Part shown: positions 15,797-26,993 of the stretch, piece after piece | Position numbering within the stretch: position 1 is the stretch's first letter | Layout of the letters: each line of letters begins with the position of its first letter | Assembly: GCA_046331545.1 (NCBI GenBank) | Contig: JAXLQR010000002.1 | Span: 2,232,001-2,296,000 of the forward strand | Direction: 5' to 3' | Source of the DNA: JADJVL01 sp046331545 | GTDB lineage: Bacteria; Acidobacteriota; Holophagae; Holophagales; Holophagaceae | DNA: 64,000 nt | Translations under genes and position numbers: made by a program | The notes under the pieces: generated by a model | What the model was told of the DNA's origin: nothing | Seen by the model: only the letters and a program-made list of their open reading frames with translations | Database searches by the model: none

Positions 15797-17714
15797 GGGA
15801 AGCCTCCCCGGCCTGGGGCGCCAGCACCGCTTCCACGGTCTCCAGCAGGGCGTCGAGGGGCGTCGCGGCGGTGTCGAGGAGAAGGACCACGCCCGCGGCG
15901 GCCAGCCGGGCCTGGGCCTCGGACCCGAGGGGGGCCGAGGCGATCACCAGGCTGGGCCGGGCGCTCCGGCGCACCTCCGCGAGCAGGGCCGCGTCGTCCG
16001 TCGCCGGCGGGGCGATGTCCAGGACGAGGCCGTCCGGGTGGTCGGCCCGCCGGAAGCGCAGGCCGCCGTCCGGATCGGACCCGGGGTCGAGGGTGAAGCC
16101 GGCCTCGGCGAGTCGTCGGGCCACGGCGTCGGGCACGCCGAGGTCCTCCACTGAGACGAGGATGCGGCTGATGGTGCCCGCGGCCGGCGCCCCCCGGGCC
16201 GGGGCCGCGGGCGGGGCCGGGATCTCGATGGTGAAGGTGCTGCCCGTCCCGGGCGCGCTGCGCACGGAGACATCCCCGCCCATGAGCTGGCAGAGGCGCC
16301 GGCTGAGGGTGAGGCCCAGGCCGGTCCCGCCGTAGCGCTTCGAGGTGCCCTCGTCGGCCTGGGTGAACTCCTGGAAGATCCGGGAGAGCTGCTCGGGGGT
16401 CATCCCGATGCCGGTGTCGCGCACTTCGAAGCGCAGCCAGGGCGCCTGCTTCCGTTCCACCGGCTCCACCCGGAGCTCCACCCGGCCCCGTTCGGTGAAC
16501 TTGCAGGCGTTGGCGAGGAGGTTGAAGAGGGCCTGGCGGAGCTTGGTGGGATCCCCGAGGAAGGCGGGGTGGTCCCTCGGGCAGCTCACCTGCAGCGTGT
16601 TCCCGTTCTTGTCCGCGAGGGGCTCGAGGATCTGGACGCACTCGTCCACGAGGCTCCCCAGGTCCACGGGCTCGAGGGAGAGGCTCATGCGGCCGGCCTC
16701 CACCTTGCTGAGGTCCAGCACGTCGTTGATGAGGCTGAGCAGGTGCAGGCCGGAGGCGTGGATGCGCTTCAGGTCGGTGACGTCGCCGCCCCGCCCCTGG
16801 GTCTCGGCGTCCTCCTGGAGCAGCTCGCTGTAGAGGAGGATGGCGTTGAGCGGGGTGCGGAGCTCGTGGCTCATGTTGGCGAGGAAGGCGCTCTTCGCCC
16901 GGCTCACTTCCTCCGCGCGCTCCTTGGCCACCATCAGCTCCTGGTTGCTCTGGAGCAGCTCCTCGGTGCGCCGGGCCACCAGGTCCTCGAGGTGCTCGTG
17001 GTACTCCTTCAGCTGTTCGTCCCGGGCCTGGATCTCGCGGAGCATGTCGTTCACCGCGTCCACGAGGGAGCCGATCTCGTCCCGGCCCCGGGCGTCGGCG
17101 CGGACGCTGTAGTCCTTGTCCTCCGAGACCCGCCGGGCCAGGCCCTCCAGGGCGAGGAGCGGCGCGGTGATGAGGCCCTGGAAGCGGTTCGAGGCCCACA
17201 TCGCCAGGAGCACCAGGCCCGAGAGGATGAGGAGGTTGAAGCCCAGGTTCCAGGCGAGGGCGCGCCACAGGTCCGAGAGCCCCGAGCGGAGGTACACGGT
17301 GCCCAGGAGGCCGCCCTCCTGGCGCACCTCGTGGTACAGCTCGAGGGCGCCTCCCCGCAGGGCCGCCGCCTCGCCCCCCGGCGGGGGGGGCGCCGTCCCG
17401 CCAGGGTCCGCGGGCCAGAGGGCGAAGGGGCGTCCGGAGGCGTCGAAGACGCAGGCCCGCTCGACGCCCGGGATGCCCCGGAGGGACTCGAGGATCTGCG
17501 CCGCCCCGCCGGGGTCGCTGAAGACCAGGGCGGCCCGGCTGTTCTGGCCGATCACTTCGGCCAGGGTGGCGAGCTGCCGCACCTTCGCGGCCTTGAAGCT
17601 CAGGGCCTCGTAGGTGAGGGAAGCCGCCGCCGCCAGCGCCAGGGCGAGCCCGGCCACCACCGTCATCCCGGTGGTGAGCTTGCGGCGGATGGAGAGGTCC
17701 TGGAACCGGCCCAT
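15789..17714 (-). CDS. Membrane sensor histidine kinase with HAMP and degenerate receiver
   Basis: The 641-residue protein has a membrane helix (about 16-38), a periplasmic CHASE8-like sensor region (about 40-150), a second membrane helix and a HAMP linker. A coiled coil follows, then a HisKA helix with His283 (MSHELRTPLNA) and an ATPase domain with VRDTGIGM and GGTGLGLTLS. The last 130 or so residues look like a receiver that has lost its acidic pair and conserved lysine (LLLDTAATP in place of a K-P motif). The start is ATG 17714, sharing one base with the stop of the YfiR-like gene. It probably signals to the adjacent receiver. Confidence 0.93.
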   Translation of the reverse strand: MGRFQDLSIRRKLTTGMTVVAGLALALAAAASLTYEALSFKAAKVRQLATLAEVIGQNSRAALVFSDPGGAAQILESLRGIPGVERACVFDASGRPFALWPADPGGTAPPPPGGEAAALRGGALELYHEVRQEGGLLGTVYLRSGLSDLWRALAWNLGFNLLILSGLVLLAMWASNRFQGLITAPLLALEGLARRVSEDKDYSVRADARGRDEIGSLVDAVNDMLREIQARDEQLKEYHEHLEDLVARRTEELLQSNQELMVAKERAEEVSRAKSAFLANMSHELRTPLNAILLYSELLQEDAETQGRGGDVTDLKRIHASGLHLLSLINDVLDLSKVEAGRMSLSLEPVDLGSLVDECVQILEPLADKNGNTLQVSCPRDHPAFLGDPTKLRQALFNLLANACKFTERGRVELRVEPVERKQAPWLRFEVRDTGIGMTPEQLSRIFQEFTQADEGTSKRYGGTGLGLTLSRRLCQLMGGDVSVRSAPGTGSTFTIEIPAPPAAPARGAPAAGTISRILVSVEDLGVPDAVARRLAEAGFTLDPGSDPDGGLRFRRADHPDGLVLDIAPPATDDAALLAEVRRSARPSLVIASAPLGSEAQARLAAAGVVLLLDTAATPLDALLETVEAVLAPQAGEASRA

Positions 17715-18241
17715 CAGTACACCTTCCGGGCCAGGCTGAGGAGCTGGGCGCTGATGCCCAGCCCGTTGTAGCGGGCCGAGGCGAGGTTCACCTCGAAGCG
17801 CGGCAGGCTGTTCTCGACGATGAGGTTGATCATCACGCCGCGCCGGCTGAAGCCCTCGGTGTCGCCCACCGTGAGGATGGGCCGGGGGCCGACCCGGGCG
17901 GAGATGTCCTTCAGGTGGTCGCGCTCGGAGGCGCAGATGAAGAGCAGGTTGCAGTCCTCGATCCGGGCGGGGTCCTGGGAGTAGACGACCTTCACCGGGT
18001 GGCCCTTCACCTTGCGCCCGGCGAAGGCCGCGTCCAGGTAGCCCTCGAAGGGCGAGGCCCCCAGCACCAGGACCACGAAGGGACGCGCGGGATCCCCCAG
18101 GCCCGCTTCCGGCGGCCAGGCCACGAACTCCGGGAACTGGAGGAGGAAGCGGGCCTTGATGGCGTACTCGGGCTGGGCGTCCTGTCCGCTTCCTCCGCCC
18201 AGGGAGGCGAGCAACAGGCATGCGGCCGCGGGCCCGGGCAT
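17714..18241 (-). CDS. YfiR-family (DUF4154) periplasmic protein
   Basis: The 175-residue product begins with a hydrophobic signal segment and then has the DUF4154 pattern: YAIKARFLLQFPEFVAWP, the VVYSQDPARIEDCNLLFIC region, and a C-terminal GVMINLIVENSLPRFEVN. In Pseudomonas, YfiR is a periplasmic regulator that inhibits a membrane signalling enzyme. Here it is the first gene of an operon whose second gene is a membrane sensor kinase, so it is probably that kinase's periplasmic regulator (inference). The start is ATG 18241 after GGGAG. An upstream in-frame ATG at 18295 would put a charged stretch before the signal peptide. Confidence 0.85.
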   Translation of the reverse strand: MPGPAAACLLLASLGGGSGQDAQPEYAIKARFLLQFPEFVAWPPEAGLGDPARPFVVLVLGASPFEGYLDAAFAGRKVKGHPVKVVYSQDPARIEDCNLLFICASERDHLKDISARVGPRPILTVGDTEGFSRRGVMINLIVENSLPRFEVNLASARYNGLGISAQLLSLARKVY

Positions 18242-18394
18242 GCCTAGCTCCCGGCGGCGGGCCGCGCGGGCACGGAAGGGACTCGGATCGGGCACAGGGG
18301 CACGCCGGGCTCCGGAGGGCGGGGAGGTTGGGCTGATTCAACCTCCAGGGCCGCCCGCTGTCCAGGACTCTCCTGTCCCCCTCGGCCCGGGGTC

Positions 18395-19399
18395 CTAGGG
18401 GGCCAGGATTCGCCGGAGCAGGGCCGGGTCGTCCGGCAGCTGGCCCGCGTCCACGAGCCGCGGGACCAGGCGCCGCCAGGCGGGCTCACGGTGGAACACC
18501 TCCCGGAAGAGGGGCATCGCCTCGTCGGCCTTCCCCGAGCTGGCCAGCGCCACCGCCTGCCAGAAGGGCATCTCCACGACGCCGGGCGCGAGGGCGGCGG
18601 CCTTCCCGTAGGCGGTCCTCGCTGCCTCCCATCGCCCGGCGGTGACGTGCCCGTCGCCCTCGTTCATGAGGGCGTAGGCGCGGCCCAGGGTCACGAGGCG
18701 GGCCAGCTCGCCCAGGGGATCGGGGTGGTCCTCCACCCGCAGGTCGAAGACGCGGTCCTCCCAGGGCCGGCCGCTGGACTTCGCCTTCACGATGAGGAGC
18801 GCCGCGCTCTGCTGGCCGCGGATGTCCCCGCCCTCGGCCTGGGCGGCGCGCAGGGCCGCCAGGAGGCGGTCCGCGAGGTCGAGCTTCGGATCCTTCAAGG
18901 CCTCCCGGTAGGCCTTCGCCATGGCCGGCCAGACGGTGGGCTGGTCCATGAGGTTCGCCTGGACGCTGAAGCCCTCGCCGGTCTCGTGGCCGGCGGCCTG
19001 GATGCACTTCGCGCCGGTATGGGCGGCCACCTTGCCCGAGGCGTCCACCATGGCCACCTGGCGGACGTCGCGGTCCGCGTCGGCGGCCACCAAGCCCTTG
19101 AGGGCCTCCGGCGCGCCGTGGCCCGCCTTCAGGAGCTGGAGGCCCAGGGCGCCGTAGCGGGGGTCCGTGAAGCTCTGGGTGGCCACCGCGCCGACGCCGG
19201 CCTCGGCCCAGGTCACGGCGGTGCCCACGCTGAACCAGTGGCTCTGCACGGCGACGCCCAGGTCGCCGGTCTTCGGGTCCCGGGCCACGATGCTGTAGGT
19301 GTGCACGGGGCGCCGCGGGGACGGGCGCTGGCCCAGGGCCGGCGCAGAGGGGAGCCACGCCGCCGCGGCGGCCAGGAGGAGGGTCCGGAGGGCGCGCAT
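18395..19399 (-). CDS. Secreted DUF1028 family protein with TPR-like tail
   Basis: The 334-residue protein starts with a signal peptide (about 1-23, ending ALGQ) and continues with the DUF1028 domain: HTYSIVARDPKTGDLGVAVQ, then GVGAVATQSFTDPRYG and VDASGKVAAHTG. DUF1028 proteins have an Ntn-hydrolase-like fold and unknown substrates. From about residue 250 the sequence is helical with TPR-like A/Y/G spacing. The start is ATG 19399, 5 bases after GGAG. It is monocistronic, with 153 bp to the YfiR operon downstream and a divergent gene upstream. Confidence 0.85.
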   Translation of the reverse strand: MRALRTLLLAAAAAWLPSAPALGQRPSPRRPVHTYSIVARDPKTGDLGVAVQSHWFSVGTAVTWAEAGVGAVATQSFTDPRYGALGLQLLKAGHGAPEALKGLVAADADRDVRQVAMVDASGKVAAHTGAKCIQAAGHETGEGFSVQANLMDQPTVWPAMAKAYREALKDPKLDLADRLLAALRAAQAEGGDIRGQQSAALLIVKAKSSGRPWEDRVFDLRVEDHPDPLGELARLVTLGRAYALMNEGDGHVTAGRWEAARTAYGKAAALAPGVVEMPFWQAVALASSGKADEAMPLFREVFHREPAWRRLVPRLVDAGQLPDDPALLRRILAP

Positions 19400-19598
19400 G
19401 GGGGCTCCGAGGGAGGGGGACAGGCCCCAGGATGGGGCCGGAGGTGTCGCCATGGAACCCGGGGATGGACCCTGCCGGAAGGATGGCCGCCGGTCCCGGG
19501 CCGCCGGATCGCCGGTGGCCGGGGGCCGTTGGCCGATCCCCCGGGGACAGTCCGGCCCGGGCAGGGCACTGTGGAATCCCTGGTCCAGGAGCGATGCC

Positions 19599-20960
19599 AT
19601 GACCCCTTCCTTCCTCCCTCCCCTCTCGGCGGCCGTGCTCGTTCTGGGGGCCGCGCTCGCCGCCCCGGCCCAGGAGCGGACCTTCCTGGCCCTGAAGGAC
19701 GCCCTGAACACCGAGGTCCAGGAGCGGGCCTTCACCCTCGCCAAGCCGGCCCGGGTGCACGTCCGGGCCACCGGGAGCGGCCGGGAGGCGCGCGCCTTCA
19801 CGGCCTACGGGTGGATCCTCGACGCCGCCACCCGGGAAGTGGTCTGGCAGATGGATGGCCGGAACGCCAAGGCGGACGGCGCCTTCCTGGTCTCGGACCA
19901 GACGGTGGACCTCAAGGCCGGCTCCTACGAGGCCTACTTCAGCAACCACGCCTTCGCGTGGCGCGGCCCCCTGTCCTGGGGCTCCCGGGACATCGACCGC
20001 CGCCGCCTGCGGGAGGGCCGCGGCCGGGAGGACGAGGACCGCTTCGGGTTCAGGGAGATCGCCAAGGCCCTGGCGCCGGGCCGGGTGGAGGACTGGCGGG
20101 AGCAGGCCGCGCGCTACGGCCTGGAGCTCAGCGTCGCCGCCTCCGCCGCCGCCGACGTCACCACCTCGCCGGGGGTGGTGGCCTGGAAGCGCGAAGTGCT
20201 CGCCCTGCTCGCCACCGGCGACTCCGGCGAGTGGACGGGGGCCTTCAAGGTGTCCCGCCCGGTGAAGATCCACGTCTACTGCCAGGGCGAGCGGGACGGC
20301 GACGACGGTCTGGTGGACACGGGCTGGATCCTGGACGCCCGGACCCACCGGCCCGTGTGGGAGATGAGCGTGGGCAAGGCCAGCTACGCCGGCGGCGCGG
20401 AGAAGAACCGCCGCCAGGTGGAGACCCTGACCCTGCCGGCCGGGGAGTACCTCGCCGGGTATGGCACGGATGATTCCCATTCCCCCGCGAACTGGAATTC
20501 CGCCCCTCCCTGCGATCCCCTGCGCTACGGCCTGATCGTGAGCGTGGCGAATCCCGCCGACGCGGCGGCGGTGACGGCGGTGCCCGTCCAGGAGCCGGCG
20601 CCGGTGCTCGCAGCCCTCGTGCGGCTGGGCAACCACCGCCGGGAGCAGGCCACCTTCGCCCTCAAGGTGCCGGCCTCCGTGCGGGTCTACGCCCTGGGCG
20701 AGGCCGACGACGACGAGATGGCCGACGGCGCCTGGATCACCGACAGCTCGGGGACCAAGGTCTGGGAGATGACCGCCGCCGCCAGCCAGCCCGCCGGAGG
20801 CGCCGCCAAGAACCGCATGCAGGACGAGGTGCTCAAACTCCCGGCCGGCAGCTACACCCTCCACGTGAGGACCGACGGCAGCCACGCCTACGGCCGCTGG
20901 AACGCGGCCCCGCCGCGGGACGGAGCGCATTGGGGCGCGACGGTGTACGCGGTGCCGTGA
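19599..20960 (+). CDS. Secreted protein with three internal repeats, unknown function
   Basis: The 453-residue protein has a signal peptide (about 1-24, ending APAQ). The mature part is built from three related repeats of about 110-150 residues. Each has GWILDA- or AWITDS-like, VWQM/VWEM and LKAGSY/LPAGEY/LPAGSY motifs and ends in a strand with W-containing P-rich loops. This looks like a three-domain beta-sandwich. I do not recognise the family and assign no function. The start is ATG 19599 after AGGAG. It ends tail to tail with the CPBP protease gene, 3 bp away. Confidence 0.8.
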   Translation: MTPSFLPPLSAAVLVLGAALAAPAQERTFLALKDALNTEVQERAFTLAKPARVHVRATGSGREARAFTAYGWILDAATREVVWQMDGRNAKADGAFLVSDQTVDLKAGSYEAYFSNHAFAWRGPLSWGSRDIDRRRLREGRGREDEDRFGFREIAKALAPGRVEDWREQAARYGLELSVAASAAADVTTSPGVVAWKREVLALLATGDSGEWTGAFKVSRPVKIHVYCQGERDGDDGLVDTGWILDARTHRPVWEMSVGKASYAGGAEKNRRQVETLTLPAGEYLAGYGTDDSHSPANWNSAPPCDPLRYGLIVSVANPADAAAVTAVPVQEPAPVLAALVRLGNHRREQATFALKVPASVRVYALGEADDDEMADGAWITDSSGTKVWEMTAAASQPAGGAAKNRMQDEVLKLPAGSYTLHVRTDGSHAYGRWNAAPPRDGAHWGATVYAVP

Positions 20961-20963
20961 TGA

Positions 20964-21542
20964 TCAGCGCTGGGAAACCACCAGCAGCACGATCGCCGCG
21001 TCCGCCCAGAGGTGGGTGAGCACGGCCAGGCCGAGCCCCTCCCGCGTTCGCGCAAGCCGGGTCAAGAGGCCCCCGGCGAGGGAGGTGGCGACCAAGGCCG
21101 GAGGGATCCAGACCCACGGCAACGAGATCGCCGCGGCCACGGCGTGATGCAAGCCGAAGGCCGCGCCGTGGGCCCAGGCGGGCCACCCGTGGCGGCGCAG
21201 GATCGTCCCGCGCCAGAAGGCCTCCTCGACGGTCACATTGAAGACGAGGGCATAGACCGCCCAGCTCCAGAGCCCTCCGGGCCAGCCCGCGAGGAGCGTC
21301 TGGACCTGAACCCGCGGGAAGAAGGACAGGGGCGGCAGGAGGAGCTGCAGAGGCAGCAGCGCGAAGGCGGCGACCAGGACCGGAAGGTCCCGCCGCTCGA
21401 TGCGCCCCCAAGCGAAGGGCCCCTTCAGCCCCATCAGGCAGACGGCATGGTAGGCCAGCACCGCGACGAAGGGCCGCGCCGGCCAGGCCAGCCGCGCGGC
21501 CCCGAAGACCAGGGCCGGCAGCCACCAGGGCACGGGGAGCAT
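20964..21542 (-). CDS. CPBP family intramembrane metalloprotease
   Basis: This is a 192-residue integral membrane protein with about six hydrophobic helices. The CPBP (Rce1/CAAX-protease-like) motifs are present: VEEAFWRG (EExxxR-type), FGLHHA and LTHLWADA, whose Glu and His residues form the metal site in this family. Bacterial members process peptides or modulate other membrane proteins, and the substrate here is unknown. The gene begins 4 bp after the alaS stop on the same strand, so it is probably co-transcribed with alaS. Confidence 0.88.
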   Translation of the reverse strand: MLPVPWWLPALVFGAARLAWPARPFVAVLAYHAVCLMGLKGPFAWGRIERRDLPVLVAAFALLPLQLLLPPLSFFPRVQVQTLLAGWPGGLWSWAVYALVFNVTVEEAFWRGTILRRHGWPAWAHGAAFGLHHAVAAAISLPWVWIPPALVATSLAGGLLTRLARTREGLGLAVLTHLWADAAIVLLVVSQR

Positions 21543-21546
21543 GGGC

Positions 21547-24162
<2,616 letters not shown>

Positions 24163-24187
24163 GGTCGTTCCAATCAGGTTCAAGGGT

Positions 24188-24640
24188 TCAGGCGTCCGGG
24201 CGGCCGTCGAGGCGCATCACCGTCTGGAGGCCCGTGGCGCAGAGGCTCTCGCGGCCCTCGGCGAGGGCGAAGACCTGGAGCTCGCAGACCGCGAGGGTGC
24301 GCCCGGCCCTCAGCACCCGGCCGAGGGCCTTCAGCCGCTCCCCGCGGGCGGGCGCCAGCAGGTTGAGCTTGAACTCCACCGTCAGCACCGAGGCGTCCGC
24401 GGGGAAGAGGGTGAAGGCGGCGTAGCCGCCGGCGCTGTCGGCGATCATCGCGCTGACGCCGGCGTGGAAGAAACCATGCTGCTGGCTGAGGTCGGGCCGG
24501 AAGGCCAGGCCGATCTCCACGAGGCCCGGCTCGACCCGGTGCAGCTCCGCGCCCACGAGGCCCATGGCTCCCTGGCGGGCGAAGCTCCCGCGCACGCGCG
24601 CCGCGTAGCCGGGGTCGAGGGGCGTGAAGGGGGCCGCCAT
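24188..24640 (-). CDS. PaaI-type hotdog-fold thioesterase
   Basis: The 150-residue protein fits the PaaI/4HBT thioesterase group: QQHGFFHAGVSAMIADSAGGYAAFT with the catalytic-region H-G-x-x-x-A-G pattern, then VEFKLNLLAPARGERL. These enzymes hydrolyse acyl-CoA thioesters, and the substrate is not evident. It lies 2 bp after purH and 25 bp before alaS on the same strand, so the three probably form a transcript without an obvious shared pathway. Confidence 0.88.
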   Translation of the reverse strand: MAAPFTPLDPGYAARVRGSFARQGAMGLVGAELHRVEPGLVEIGLAFRPDLSQQHGFFHAGVSAMIADSAGGYAAFTLFPADASVLTVEFKLNLLAPARGERLKALGRVLRAGRTLAVCELQVFALAEGRESLCATGLQTVMRLDGRPDA

Positions 24641-24642
24641 GC

Positions 24643-26193
24643 TCAGTGCCGGAAGTGCCGCATGCCGGTGAAGAAGAGCCAGACGCCGAGCTTCTGGGCC
24701 GCGGCGATGACCTCGTCGTCCCGCAGCGATCCGCCGGGCTCCACGAAGGCGGTCACGCCGGCCTTCGCCGCGAGCTCGAGGCCGTCGGCGAAGGGGAAGA
24801 AGGCGTCGCTGCCCAGCACCGCGCCCCTGGCGCGCTCCCCGGCCTTGCGCACGGCGATCTCCACGCTGTCCACCCGGCTCATCTGGCCGGCGCCGATGCC
24901 CACCGAGCCGCCGTCCTTCACCAGCACGATGGCGTTGGACTTCACCGCCTTGGCGAGCCGCTGGGCCAGCAGCAGATCCTCCTTCAGGGGCTTCGCGCCG
25001 GGGCCGTTGGACTTCAGTTCCCAGGTGTCGAAGGGGGCGAAGGCGGCGTCGGGGCGCTGCACGAGGAAGCCGCCCCCGATGGAGCGGACGTCCAGGGCCG
25101 TCGCATCGGCGGCCCAGCCCTTCGGGGTCTTCAGCAGGCGGAGCTGCTTCTTCGAGGCCAGCGCCTCCCGGGCCTCCGCCGTGAAGTCCGGAGCCAGGAT
25201 GACCTCCCAGAAGGTGGGGGCCATGGCCTTGGCGAGGTCGCCGCCCACGGGTCGGTTGAAGGCCACGATGCCCCCGAAGGCGCTCACCGGGTCCGAGGCC
25301 AGGGCCTTGGTGAAGGCCTCCAGCGGATGGGCGCCCACCGCGGCGCCGCAGGGGTTGTTGTGCTTCACGATGACGCAGGCCGGGGCGTCGAACTGCCACA
25401 CCAGCCGGGCGGTGGCGTCGGCGTCGAGGAGGTTGTTGAAGCTCAGCTCCTTGCCCTGGAGCTGGACGCAGGCGGCCATGCCCTCCGGCGCCGCGCCGGG
25501 CTGCAGGTAGTAGCCCGCGGGCTGGTGGGGGTTCTCGCCGTAGCGCAGCCCCTGCCTCGATTCCAGCCGCAGGTCGAGGCGGGCGGGCAGGCCGTCCTCG
25601 TCCGGGGCGCCGGCGCCGGCCTGGGCGCCGAGCCAGGCGGCGATGGCGCCGTCGTAGGCGGCGGTGCGGCGGAAGACTTCGAGGGCGCAGGCCCGGCGGT
25701 CGGCTTCGCTCCAGGCGCCGGCGGCGAGCTTGGCCAGGAAGGGTTCGTATTGGGCGGGGTCCGTCAGCACCGTGACGGAGGCGTGGTTCTTGGCGGCGCT
25801 GCGCAGCATGCTGGGCCCGCCGATGTCGATCTGCTCGATGCAGTCCTCGAAGGAGATCCCGGGCCTCTGGATGGTGGCCTCGAAGGGGTAGAGGTTCACC
25901 ACCACCAGGTCGATGGGGCCGATGCCCTGGGCCTGCGCGTCCGCGACGTGGGCCGGAAGGTCCCGGCGGAAGAGGAGCCCGCCGTGGATCTTCGGATGGA
26001 GGGTCTTCACCCGGCCGTCGAAGCATTCCGGGGCGCCGGTGTAGTCGGCGACCTCGGTCACATCCAGCCCGGCCTCCCGCAGGGCCTTCAGGGTTCCGCC
26101 CGTGGCCAGCAGGGTCCAGCCCAGCCCGGCCAGACCACGGCCCAGGTCCACCAGGCCGGTTTTGTCATAGACCGAAAGCAGGGCGGTCGCCAT
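24643..26193 (-). CDS. purH: Bifunctional AICAR transformylase / IMP cyclohydrolase
   Basis: PurH carries out the last two steps of IMP synthesis, formylating AICAR with 10-formyl-THF and then closing the ring. The 516-residue length is typical. The N-terminal MGS-like cyclohydrolase domain (ALLSVYDKTGLVDLGRGL, ATGGTLKAL) is followed by the transformylase domain with KHNNPCGAAVG, SAFGGIVAFNRPV and a C-terminal GGSLRDDEVI. The start is ATG 26193 after GGAGAG. An in-frame upstream extension lacks family similarity. It is divergent from the outer-membrane protein gene at 26328. Confidence 0.98.
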   Translation of the reverse strand: MATALLSVYDKTGLVDLGRGLAGLGWTLLATGGTLKALREAGLDVTEVADYTGAPECFDGRVKTLHPKIHGGLLFRRDLPAHVADAQAQGIGPIDLVVVNLYPFEATIQRPGISFEDCIEQIDIGGPSMLRSAAKNHASVTVLTDPAQYEPFLAKLAAGAWSEADRRACALEVFRRTAAYDGAIAAWLGAQAGAGAPDEDGLPARLDLRLESRQGLRYGENPHQPAGYYLQPGAAPEGMAACVQLQGKELSFNNLLDADATARLVWQFDAPACVIVKHNNPCGAAVGAHPLEAFTKALASDPVSAFGGIVAFNRPVGGDLAKAMAPTFWEVILAPDFTAEAREALASKKQLRLLKTPKGWAADATALDVRSIGGGFLVQRPDAAFAPFDTWELKSNGPGAKPLKEDLLLAQRLAKAVKSNAIVLVKDGGSVGIGAGQMSRVDSVEIAVRKAGERARGAVLGSDAFFPFADGLELAAKAGVTAFVEPGGSLRDDEVIAAAQKLGVWLFFTGMRHFRH

Positions 26194-26327
26194 GGCGCAC
26201 TCTCCGAATCCTCCATTATCCCTGGGGGGCGGAGCTTCGGGAACCGCGGCGTTTCCGGGCGCATGCATCGCGGTATGGCAATCCCGCGGAGCTTCCGGGA
26301 TGCTGGAACGATCCCCTGGAGCCCTCC

Positions 26328-26924
26328 ATGACCCGCGCCGCCCTTCGATCCGGACTCGCCCTCGCCTTCCTCGCGGCCGCCAGCGGCGCGTCCCTCAGGG
26401 CCCAGGAGCCCTGGAGCACGGGCTTCCGGCTGGTGGCGGGAAGCTTCAGCGGGGCCACCGACGCGGGGCTCGGCCAGGACAAGAACTACGGCCTGGCCAT
26501 GTGGGGCGCCTACCCCGTGTCCCGGAGCGGGAGCCTGGAGTTCGAGGGGGGCTACCGCTACTTTCCCGGCGCGACCTACGGGGCCAAGAACCTGTCCATC
26601 CGCAACAAGTCCGACGGCTACTACGGCGGCGCGTTCTACCGCCACAAGCTCTGGTTCGAGGGCTTCTACCTGCAGGCGGGCCTGCGGGTCTGGGCCATGA
26701 AGGCCACCCAGACCTCGACCGTGGACAACGGGGACGGCACCTCGACCCGGGTGGAGGTGAAGGGGCCCGGCGGCACCGCCACCAAGCCGGTCTTCGGGGC
26801 GGGGCTGCGCCTGAACAGCCACTATTCCATCAGCCTCAACGCCGCCCAGGCGGAGTTCAAGAACGCCGCCGGCGCGGCCAAGAGCGGCACCCTCCTGGAA
26901 GCGGCCCTCACCATCCACTTCTGA
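26328..26924 (+). CDS. Small outer-membrane beta-barrel protein, hypothetical
   Basis: The 198-residue protein has a signal peptide (about 1-25, ending LRAQ). The mature sequence has alternating polar and hydrophobic strands rich in G, Y, F and N, ending in the aromatic terminus LTIHF typical of outer-membrane barrels. The number of strands suggests an 8-stranded barrel. No known family motif is recognised. Its promoter region faces purH. It is 69 bp upstream of the NuoG-like gene but a -10-like TAAGCT precedes that gene, so they may be separate units. Confidence 0.75.
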   Translation: MTRAALRSGLALAFLAAASGASLRAQEPWSTGFRLVAGSFSGATDAGLGQDKNYGLAMWGAYPVSRSGSLEFEGGYRYFPGATYGAKNLSIRNKSDGYYGGAFYRHKLWFEGFYLQAGLRVWAMKATQTSTVDNGDGTSTRVEVKGPGGTATKPVFGAGLRLNSHYSISLNAAQAEFKNAAGAAKSGTLLEAALTIHF

Positions 26925-26993
26925 GGCTGGCCCGGGCCGGCCCCACCTGTCCCTGCGGCCCCGGCTCCATTAAGCTGGAGGGCTGAGGACGCC

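Noticed and set aside
26228..26305. Direct repeat of about 15 bases (CGGAGCTTC-GGGA type) in the purH/outer-membrane protein divergent region
   Set aside because: It is short, imperfect and GC-rich, so chance is likely. No palindromic operator could be defined.
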